Assembly: GCA_002345215.1 (NCBI GenBank)
Contig: DDVH01000022.1
Coordinates: 6,425-70,424, forward strand
Reading direction: 5' to 3'
Length of the DNA stretch: 64,000 nucleotides
Source: Anaerolineales bacterium UBA2317
GTDB lineage: Bacteria > Chloroflexota > Anaerolineae > Anaerolineales > Villigracilaceae
The position numbers were made by a program, and so were the translations under genes. Positions 42,911 to 50,354 of the stretch are shown one piece after another; position 1 is the first letter of the stretch; each line of letters opens with the position of its first letter. Below the pieces are notes generated by a model. The model ran no database searches and was not told the DNA's origin. It saw only the letters and a list, made by a program, of their open reading frames with translations.

Positions 42911-44506
42911 ATGGCTGGCAAAATTTTTATGAGTTACTCACGCCGTGAGTTGGGGTTTGTAGATGATTTAGTAAGCAAACTAGAAGAAAAAGGTTATGAT
43001 GTTTGGCTTGATTATCGCGTATTAATTCCCGGTTCCCCATGGAAAGAACAAATTGATAAAGGCTTGAACGAATCAGATACAGTTTTGTTGGTTGTATCAA
43101 AAGCCTCATTAGCATCTCAGTATGTAGAATTGGAATGGCGTCACTTCTTAGATATGAAGAAGCGCATGATTCTTTTGATATTTGAAGCCGTAGATATTCC
43201 TAAAGAGTTAGAAAAATTTGAATGGGTAGATTTTCGTGGCAGTTATAAAGCAGGCTTGACCGAATTATTTTCTCAATTAGAAAAACCAATTCAAGAAGAA
43301 CATCTCGCTCCAGAATCGGGTTTCAAAATGCCGTGGCAAATTTGGGGAACGATTGTCTTAAGCGTAATCGTTGCACTGATTTCACTCGGCACATTTTGGA
43401 CAATTTTTATTCCATTTGTTTTAATTCCATTGCCTTATCAAATTTTCAAACGCAGTTTTGATTTTATGCGCGTGCAAGCGGCGTTGGCGGCTTTGCCGAT
43501 TGCCTTAGCAATGGGTGAATTTGTTTATGTTGAAAATACTGAATTGATAGATTCTTTAACATACGGCTTTGGTCTGGGATTTTTAGCATGGGTCTTACTA
43601 GCGGTCTTACGCTCAGCACCGCTTCAACGCTGGGGGAAACCTGAATCAACCGTGCCAAAATTTGCCAACCCCTACAACCCAAACATTATGAATCCTGAAC
43701 CTGTGCCATTCTTTATTGATTATGCTCCACAAGATTCAAAAATTGCAGATGAAATGAGCACCATGCTCAAGAAATATGGTCACCCGCAAGCCGATAGCAT
43801 TCAAAGTGCAAAAGCGGTGATGGCTTTAATCTCGCGCTTCAAAAATAATACAGAAGCAGACCCTGTAAAACAAGTTGTTTTCCCGGTTATGATTCAAATG
43901 AATAATGACCTTGCTCCGAAATTATCTAAAGTGCAATGGATTGATTTTCGCCCCGGCGTGAAAGGATTAAATCGTTTATCTCAATTGCTTCCTAACCCAA
44001 CTGCTTTACTTAAAGCATTAGGAATGCGCCCGGTCAGTTCATTATCCGTTTACCCGCCCATGATAACGGCTTTAATATATTTTATTATCCTAATTGCAGT
44101 TATAAATGTCGGTGCTGTGATTGATTATCTCTTCTTTACAGGTGTGACCGGGATTCTTGATGAAGAATCTGTGCCACTTCTTTTAGGCGTAATGGCTGGT
44201 AGTGTATTCCTGTTTGCTGTTTTATCATTTTTTATGGTACGCAGTTTAATTTCACGCACTGGCTTGTTTTCAAATATCAAAACTTTTATAGTAGGTTTCA
44301 TTATTCAAGGCGTATTGGTATTTGGTATCCGCGCATTTGATAATTTTATTTACGATATTTTGCTTGATGAAGCAGGCGTTGATTTAGGTTATACCTTCAC
44401 TTATTTAGGAACGTGGGTTTATGTAATTGGGCTTGCGGTGTTGGCAATTGTATATTTCAGAAATCGCCTAGATATAAAACGCTGGTTTCCATCGACTCAA
44501 AAATAA
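42911..44506 (+). CDS. TIR - 3 TM - degenerate TIR - 4 TM membrane protein
   Basis: The ATG at 42911 is chosen because it begins the TIR strand directly (MAGKIFMSYSRRELGF); the frame opens at 42878. The first TIR domain (1-130) has VWLDYRVLIPGSPW, LLVVSKASL and the putative catalytic Glu E75 in YVELEWRHFL. Three hydrophobic segments follow (about 143-235). Residues about 260-375 repeat the TIR pattern (PFFIDYAPQDSKIADEM, VMALISRF, VQWIDFRPGVKGLNRLSQLL) but lack the box-2 Trp-Asp segment and the catalytic Glu region, so this copy looks inactive. Four more TM helices complete the protein. Both TIR domains should face the cytoplasm. It begins the TIR/SLOG/SLATT locus and is 3 bases upstream of the PGDYG-like gene. 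Confidence 0.82.
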   Translation: MAGKIFMSYSRRELGFVDDLVSKLEEKGYDVWLDYRVLIPGSPWKEQIDKGLNESDTVLLVVSKASLASQYVELEWRHFLDMKKRMILLIFEAVDIPKELEKFEWVDFRGSYKAGLTELFSQLEKPIQEEHLAPESGFKMPWQIWGTIVLSVIVALISLGTFWTIFIPFVLIPLPYQIFKRSFDFMRVQAALAALPIALAMGEFVYVENTELIDSLTYGFGLGFLAWVLLAVLRSAPLQRWGKPESTVPKFANPYNPNIMNPEPVPFFIDYAPQDSKIADEMSTMLKKYGHPQADSIQSAKAVMALISRFKNNTEADPVKQVVFPVMIQMNNDLAPKLSKVQWIDFRPGVKGLNRLSQLLPNPTALLKALGMRPVSSLSVYPPMITALIYFIILIAVINVGAVIDYLFFTGVTGILDEESVPLLLGVMAGSVFLFAVLSFFMVRSLISRTGLFSNIKTFIVGFIIQGVLVFGIRAFDNFIYDILLDEAGVDLGYTFTYLGTWVYVIGLAVLAIVYFRNRLDIKRWFPSTQK

Positions 44507-44509
44507 CTT

Positions 44510-44980
44510 ATGACCGAGCCGATTGTTTTAACTTCTGATAGCCCTATTTTAGATACATTGAATTTCAAACCGTATCGTAATACTTCCATACGGAAGGTCA
44601 AGCCATTTTTGCCGGGACCAAACGAATCGCAAACGATGGAGGTAAAAACGCCGTGGGGGGCAACCCTTACCGCTAAAAAAGGAGATATGCTCATCAGTGA
44701 AATAGATGCTCCTGATGATGTTTGGCCCATAGACCCTGAAATTTTTGATAAAACTTACATGATGACTGAACCGGGCGTTTGCATTAAAAGAGCAGTGGTA
44801 ATGTTGGTACCACTTGTGGAAGTAACAAAAGGTGATGCAGACCAAAAGGTGACGATTGAAACATTAGAAGGACCAGAAACTGTGCGGGCTGGAGATTTTC
44901 ATCTCGCCAAAGGAATACGTGGAGAAATTTGGGCTTACCCTAATGAAAAAGTAAGAGACAAAATGAGACTCGTTGAATAA
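44510..44980 (+). CDS. small PGDYG-like protein
   Basis: The 156 residues have two GD-containing beta turns, TLTAKKGDMLIS and RAGDFHLAKGIRGEIWAYP, reminiscent of the PGDYG family, in which this motif recurs. There is no signal peptide or membrane segment. Function is unknown. It starts 3 bases after the stop of the TIR-TM gene and so is almost certainly cotranslated with it, which makes a partner role in that system likely. Its last 9 codons lie inside the left arm of a 22-bp inverted repeat. Confidence 0.6.
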   Translation: MTEPIVLTSDSPILDTLNFKPYRNTSIRKVKPFLPGPNESQTMEVKTPWGATLTAKKGDMLISEIDAPDDVWPIDPEIFDKTYMMTEPGVCIKRAVVMLVPLVEVTKGDADQKVTIETLEGPETVRAGDFHLAKGIRGEIWAYPNEKVRDKMRLVE

Positions 44981-45000
44981 CGAGTCTCATTTTGTCTCTT
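44953..45000. terminator. 22-bp perfect inverted repeat, bidirectional terminator
   Basis: Arms 44953-44974 and 44979-45000 are exact complements around a GAAT loop. The left arm is also the end of the PGDYG-like reading frame, whose stop codon (44978-44980) lies at the loop. It separates the two convergent arms of the TIR/SLOG/SLATT locus. Confidence 0.88.
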
Positions 45001-45019
45001 TACAAAGTTGCTAGATATT

Positions 45020-47419
45020 TTATTTTTTCGGATGAATCTTTTTCATCAATGCTTTTGCGTCAGAGGGCTTAAGCGTAGAAATTGGCTCTTGCATCAGGCT
45101 TGCGAGTGCATTATCAATCACATTGTAAATATATTTTGACGGATTGATAAATTCAATCACACCACCTACGTCACGCATCAGTTCAATCATGTGTCTTGCT
45201 AAACGAACATCACGGTCACGTGAGTTGACAGTTTCGCTGGCAACTGCAATTAAGCGCACATTTTCTATGCCACCACGTCCCATAGCAGAATACAATGCCC
45301 AACGATTGTTGCGCTCATATAAATCATCGCCTTCTTTGGGTTGACCTAATGCTTCTACATGATTGATTTCATCAACGAATGGGTGATTTCGAACTTTGTA
45401 GAAGCGGTCTACCCAGCCTTCTCCAGCAGGTGAGATAAACTCGCGCACATAAGCAGATTCTGCAAGTGGTAAATAAGCTTTGACCTTTAACCCTAATTCA
45501 ATGCACACTTCAGCAAAGATAATTTCGCTTCCTGCCGAAAGCCCACTTAAGAAAGCACGGTCATTCGAGGTTGGGTGCATTTTTTCTATTTTCTTGCGAA
45601 TCTCTTGGCGTAATTCATTCTCTTTCTCAGGTGGCAAGGTTTTCTTTTCTTTGCCACTATAATCTACCATGTAGCCAGTAAATAAAATGGCACGACCATT
45701 TACTTGTTTTCCTTTACTTTTCTTTTTCTCTTCCGAATCAATGTGTTGGTCACCACTATCTACACGTTGAATTTCTTCTCTAATCAATTGAATAGCGGCA
45801 TTGACAAATTTCGTGCGCATGCCTAAATCTTTTAGAATTTCTAATTGAGCTAAGGAAGAATACAGGAAAAATAAATTTCGTCTTGATGCAGTAATAGATT
45901 TTCTGTACGTCCGAATAATAGTGTCTAAATCATTGGTTGTGAGCAGTTTCAATTCGGCATAAGAAATTAACGTCCAATAATCTGTTTTATCAGATTCAAT
46001 CTGCATTTTGCTTTCTAAACCAAAAACCAAAGTATTTCGTAGGCTGGCGATTTGTTTGCGAATGCGGGTAATATCAGGGTCTACGGATTTGCCTTTACCA
46101 AATTTATCAGCAAGGTGAAGGACTATCATAGAAAGTGTAAAAGCATTAATACCGGGGTAATAATCATTTAAGTCAATTTGAAAGCCCTTCATATAAATAT
46201 CAATAGACTTTATTAACCAGTGATATGAATCGAAGGCGTGTTTGAGGCGTTTATTTTTATCGCGGATTTGTTTCCAAGCGGAAGTCCACATTTCTTTATA
46301 AATGCGCCCCAAATACGTGATAGATTTGCTATCGTTCGGAAAATCTACAAGGATATTTTCAATCTTAATAATGGCTTCATCTACTCGCCCAATACGATTT
46401 AGATGAAACGCTTCTTCACGCCGAAATTCTACGTTTGATGAATTAACTTCAATCCCTTTTCGATATTGCGTTAAGGCTAGTTCATTTCTACCTAAGTTTG
46501 CTAACGCGCGTCCAACTTCATTAATCGCTTCTTCTCGAATCAGCGGGTTGCGAATTTCTTCTGTGAGCAAAAGAATATCGCCAATATGTTTTTGTCTTTG
46601 GGCGATATTTACTTTCTCACGCCATTCGTTATATTCGCGCCAGAAACCTGTTGCCAGCGGAGTATGCAGGCTTTTTCGATTGGGCTCTTTCAAGCCAGTT
46701 AACAAGTTGTAAATTGGGCTATGCACGGCATCTTTATCGGATGCCCATGTATCTCTGACCATGCGCGAGATAGCACTAATATCACTGCGGATATAAGCAG
46801 GGTCGGGGATTCCTTCTGGTGTGATGTGATACGGAAGTGTGCGCACATTGAAGATGTCAAACGGCATATAAGCACGCCCGGCTTGAATATGTACCACGCC
46901 TCTTTTTCTAAGGGCATGCCTGATACCCAATTCATAAAAAGCATTGGCATTATCAATACTTAAATCACATATCACCATATCTGCTAATAAAAGTTCTTGA
47001 AACATATCCGTCAGAATATCACCTGCGGAAGTTTCTTCATCAGCGCGGAATGGTTCAAAACCAGCATCTTCAAGTGCAGGCTTGATTAAAGTTCGATAGA
47101 TAACATTGAAATCATAAGGCTGATTATCCGCGCCTTTCTTTTTTCCGAAAGGCATTACTACAAAAGCATGCGGGCGGGTTTCGGGATGAAGCTGTCTTGA
47201 CTCTTTTTGGGCTTTGATTAATGTCTCATTTTGTGGAACAGGCTTCACCTCGGCAACAGAGGCGGGGAGTGATACAGGTTTCTCGGTCTCTTCTTTTTTC
47301 TCTGGAACAGCAACAGGCTTTACTTCTGCAAGTGAAGCATTCGATACAGATTCAGGCGTTGTGTTGGTTCCATTGTTTCCATCTTTTGGCGGAACAATAT
47401 TGACATTTACATCAGTCAT
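45020..47419 (-). CDS. NDT-like domain - TPR - SLOG-like (TPR-S) protein
   Basis: After a disordered Pro/Glu/Val-rich N-terminus (1-80), residues 82-205 match the nucleoside 2-deoxyribosyltransferase-like (NDT-like) fold used in conflict systems: HAFVVMPFGKKKG, EDAGFEPFRADEE, ADMVICDLSIDNANAFYELG with E163 in the active-site position. A helical TPR region spans about 240-560. Residues 575-760 form a Rossmann-like SLOG domain of the TPR-S type: GRAILFTGYMVDY, FLSGLSAGSEIIFAE, KAYLPLAESAYVREF, GWVDRFYKV and DDLYERNNRWALYSAM. SLOG domains are predicted to bind nucleotide-derived messengers, and NDT-like domains to cleave nucleosides or NAD-related compounds. The gene lies 21 bases downstream of the SLATT-like gene. 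Confidence 0.82.
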   Translation of the reverse strand: MTDVNVNIVPPKDGNNGTNTTPESVSNASLAEVKPVAVPEKKEETEKPVSLPASVAEVKPVPQNETLIKAQKESRQLHPETRPHAFVVMPFGKKKGADNQPYDFNVIYRTLIKPALEDAGFEPFRADEETSAGDILTDMFQELLLADMVICDLSIDNANAFYELGIRHALRKRGVVHIQAGRAYMPFDIFNVRTLPYHITPEGIPDPAYIRSDISAISRMVRDTWASDKDAVHSPIYNLLTGLKEPNRKSLHTPLATGFWREYNEWREKVNIAQRQKHIGDILLLTEEIRNPLIREEAINEVGRALANLGRNELALTQYRKGIEVNSSNVEFRREEAFHLNRIGRVDEAIIKIENILVDFPNDSKSITYLGRIYKEMWTSAWKQIRDKNKRLKHAFDSYHWLIKSIDIYMKGFQIDLNDYYPGINAFTLSMIVLHLADKFGKGKSVDPDITRIRKQIASLRNTLVFGLESKMQIESDKTDYWTLISYAELKLLTTNDLDTIIRTYRKSITASRRNLFFLYSSLAQLEILKDLGMRTKFVNAAIQLIREEIQRVDSGDQHIDSEEKKKSKGKQVNGRAILFTGYMVDYSGKEKKTLPPEKENELRQEIRKKIEKMHPTSNDRAFLSGLSAGSEIIFAEVCIELGLKVKAYLPLAESAYVREFISPAGEGWVDRFYKVRNHPFVDEINHVEALGQPKEGDDLYERNNRWALYSAMGRGGIENVRLIAVASETVNSRDRDVRLARHMIELMRDVGGVIEFINPSKYIYNVIDNALASLMQEPISTLKPSDAKALMKKIHPKK

Positions 47420-47440
47420 AGTGACTCCTTCAAAAACAAA

Positions 47441-48766
47441 CTATCCTTTGATTTCGTTTGTTTTTGGGTAACGAGAAAGTAAGTTATTCAAAACACCTTG
47501 CGGAGTTTGCCCGCTAATTTCCACTTCACGATAGTCTTCGGCAATTGTTTCTAAAGATGTAGATAAGCCTAATTTTTCAGCAATTCTTTCAGTAAACTCT
47601 TGCAGAGCTTCTCGCATAGCGGCGAGTTCGGCTTGCACAATTTCGGAAGAGGCTTCTTCTGCCAAGTTATTGAGGGCTTCTTCAAATGTTTCTCTTAATG
47701 TTTCGTGCCCTTCATCTAGTTTTTCAGTGACCATGCCTACAATCGAATCTTCAAACGATTGTTTCAAGCGGCGGTCTGCATCGCGCTGTTCGTCAATGAT
47801 GCGATTAATCAGTCTGGCTTCTTCATCCAAGTTAGATTCTTGTAATGCCTCTTGCATAGCTTTGATGTATTCGACGTTGCGACTCCACAAAATTTCTTCG
47901 GTTGATTTAACCATTTTGTAAAACTCAGTATCGGTGCGTTCTTCGGCTTCAAGGTTTTTCCAATGGTCTGAAATAATGGTCAATTCCATGATGACTTTGC
48001 TGTAATTACGAACGACCAAGTCAAGATTTTTTAATTCTTGCCAACCAAGCAATGTGGTTGTTAAAGAAGCGGCTAAAGCAACCCATAATGTAAACGGTCC
48101 ACCTAATGCGGCTAAAATAGCACCCGCCGCACCTGACGCCAAAATAAGCAATTGCAAACGTGTGCGTTCGTTTTGTTTTTGATTGACTTTCTTGATATGC
48201 CAATTTAATTCATTTTCAAGGCGGAAGCTAAAATACTCATCACCTGTTAAATCGTGAAAGCCAGAATCACTGTTCGGATATTTAGGATTAAAACGTGGTA
48301 ATGGCGGTACTTCACCTTTAAAAGCCTCCATCACCAATTCACCATTCATGCCACGATATACCGAACGTTGAATTTTGGTGAGATTTTTTTCAAGCCATTC
48401 GCGTCGTTTTGGATTCTTTTGCAAAATGGTTCGATACATGTAAATATCTTTAAGCGTTTCTTCTGCGCCAGCTCTTGAAATTAACCAATCGCCTGTGGCA
48501 AAAAATTTATTTGCAAATGCCGCTAGCAAAGAAGCAATAATCGGCGAAGAGATTAATAATATCTTCAATATAAATTCACCAATCTCTGAAAAACTTTCGG
48601 GGTAGATTGTAGTGAGAATAGCAAAGAGTGTTGCCAAAAGACCGAAAATGGCAATCCATTGGCGTAGGCGGGTGTAAGCGGCTGTGCGTTTTACAGAAGT
48701 GGCATCGTATTGCGCAAACTTTCTCCAAGCAACTTCTAAAATAGGGGAATGGTTGAGGTTTTCCAT
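47441..48766 (-). CDS. SLATT-like (DUF4231-type) membrane protein with two copies of the 2-TM module
   Basis: SLATT proteins are 2-TM modules found with SMODS, SLOG and TIR genes and predicted to form membrane pores. Copy 1 (about 15-125) has helices near 37-53 and 66-84, followed by FFATGDWLISRAGAEETLKDI, the charged A-E-x-L segment typical of the family. Copy 2 (about 180-300) has helices near 205-221 and 225-241 and the post-TM GWQELKNLDLVVRNYSKVI. The C-terminal 130 residues are charged coiled coil (QEALQESNLDEEARLINRII and so on). The gene lies between the C39-SH3 gene (23-base gap) and the NDT-TPR-SLOG gene (21-base gap), so it is in the same operon. Confidence 0.75.
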   Translation of the reverse strand: MENLNHSPILEVAWRKFAQYDATSVKRTAAYTRLRQWIAIFGLLATLFAILTTIYPESFSEIGEFILKILLISSPIIASLLAAFANKFFATGDWLISRAGAEETLKDIYMYRTILQKNPKRREWLEKNLTKIQRSVYRGMNGELVMEAFKGEVPPLPRFNPKYPNSDSGFHDLTGDEYFSFRLENELNWHIKKVNQKQNERTRLQLLILASGAAGAILAALGGPFTLWVALAASLTTTLLGWQELKNLDLVVRNYSKVIMELTIISDHWKNLEAEERTDTEFYKMVKSTEEILWSRNVEYIKAMQEALQESNLDEEARLINRIIDEQRDADRRLKQSFEDSIVGMVTEKLDEGHETLRETFEEALNNLAEEASSEIVQAELAAMREALQEFTERIAEKLGLSTSLETIAEDYREVEISGQTPQGVLNNLLSRYPKTNEIKG

Positions 48767-48789
48767 GTGTATTGATTCCTATATTTATG

Positions 48790-50193
48790 TTAGCGCGCTA
48801 CAAACCACGCGGCAATGTAACCTTCACTTGTGGCATCTTTGACCTTAATCCATTGGTCGTTTTTACCTATTTTTGATTCGCCACCTGTTTCGGTGATAGT
48901 AAACTCATAACCAATCGGCACGCGCTTGATTAAAGTCGCATCACTGACTAGGGGTTGCTTGCGCAATGAAACCGCCTCAGCAGTTGTTTTCACTTTGACA
49001 GGTGCGCCAGAAGATGGCGTTGTGTTATTGGCTTGTGCTGTAGAACCACCAGCATATTTAACAAACCAAGCCGCAACAAAGCCTTCTTTACCAGTAGAAT
49101 CTTTTACTTTAATCCATTGGTCTTGAACGCCGACTTTTGGAATGGCTTGCTCGGCAGTTTCAAGGCTGATGAGTTGTTCGGTGGCATTGACGTACCGAAT
49201 GATATTATCAGTTGCAACAACTGGTTTACTGCGTAATGTAATTTGTGTGGTGGGATACAATGCCAAAGCACCTGCTGGCACTGGCGCAGGGGATGGTGAT
49301 TTGCTTGGCGATGGAGATGTACTTGGCGTGGGCGAAGTAGAAGGTGTAGGTGAGGTAGCAGGCGTCCCTGAGGAAGAGGCGGTTACTTTTTTATCAGATA
49401 CATACCAAGCGGCGACAAATCCTTGTTGACCAGTTGGGTCTTGAACTTGAATCCATTGCCCTTGTTTACCGACTTTGGCTTGCGCTTGGGCTTTGGTTTC
49501 AAGCGAAATCAATTCAGTATTTTTCATCAGGCGCTTCCATAAATAACCTGTGACCGAACCTTCAGCGCGTAAGGCTAAATCATCTTCGGCGGCGAACACT
49601 ACAAATTTTTCAGCAGGCAATGAAAGTTTGGTTTGTTTTGGCGGTTCGGGTTGAGCAATGCTGTAGTTTTCAAACCACAACACAGCACTGATTTCGGTGG
49701 CAAGTTTTGCGCCATTATATTTATAACGTGTGGTGAGCAAAACTTCTTTATCAGGGGCATCGCCACCATATTTATACGGGTCGTAAATAGAATAATCGTT
49801 GCCCTTTTTTTCTTTTACTAAAACAAAATGAGTTTGTAAACCCGCTTGTTTGTTCCAATCCACTTGTAGAATAACGGGTTTGCCAGCGGCTACGGCGGCA
49901 TCAATATAACTAATTGGTGCAGGCGTGGTTTCGCAATTTTGCATATCTTTATAAACGCAATTTGCCCACACATACGGTAACACGCTCGGAATAAAAAGCG
50001 CCCCCTGAAAACCGCCAGCCTTTTTCATTTTGTCGTTGACGGTTACAGGGGTTTCGTTATAGCCAATGCCATTCAGCAACATGGTAACGGATGTGAGCAA
50101 ACAGCCCCACGAGCCGATGGTTTCTTTTGAATTTCCGAGCGCAGTATTTTTCCATTGGTCATCGTTCTGATATAAGTTTTTTGTGACGAACAT
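48790..50193 (-). CDS. C39-like cysteine peptidase with three SH3-type domains
   Basis: Residues 1-175 match the peptidase C39-like family with a complete triad: C31 in GSWGCLLTSVTML, H122 in THFVLVKEK and D138 in SIYDP. SH3-like domains follow at about 205-270, 305-375 and 395-467. They contain KWIQVQDPTGQQGFVAAWYV-type cores, and a Thr/Pro/Ser-rich linker (SPTPSTSPTPSTSPSPS) lies after the first. The N-terminus MFVTKNLYQNDDQW has no signal peptide. The gene lies directly upstream of the SLATT-like gene in the conflict-system operon. It could process a peptide signal, act on peptidoglycan after lysis, or be an unrelated neighbour. Confidence 0.8.
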   Translation of the reverse strand: MFVTKNLYQNDDQWKNTALGNSKETIGSWGCLLTSVTMLLNGIGYNETPVTVNDKMKKAGGFQGALFIPSVLPYVWANCVYKDMQNCETTPAPISYIDAAVAAGKPVILQVDWNKQAGLQTHFVLVKEKKGNDYSIYDPYKYGGDAPDKEVLLTTRYKYNGAKLATEISAVLWFENYSIAQPEPPKQTKLSLPAEKFVVFAAEDDLALRAEGSVTGYLWKRLMKNTELISLETKAQAQAKVGKQGQWIQVQDPTGQQGFVAAWYVSDKKVTASSSGTPATSPTPSTSPTPSTSPSPSKSPSPAPVPAGALALYPTTQITLRSKPVVATDNIIRYVNATEQLISLETAEQAIPKVGVQDQWIKVKDSTGKEGFVAAWFVKYAGGSTAQANNTTPSSGAPVKVKTTAEAVSLRKQPLVSDATLIKRVPIGYEFTITETGGESKIGKNDQWIKVKDATSEGYIAAWFVAR

Positions 50194-50354
50194 GTTGTTG
50201 CGCCTCCTGCTGAGGAATCAAGTTGATTGGCTAATTTTACTCCATTTCAATTTGATGTGGATTGACATTTTTTTAAGGTTTTTAAGATGTCCGCCTCTTT
50301 CTTCGTGGAAATTTGTTTGCCCACCTTATAGTAAATTGCTCATCTCTATCCTTT

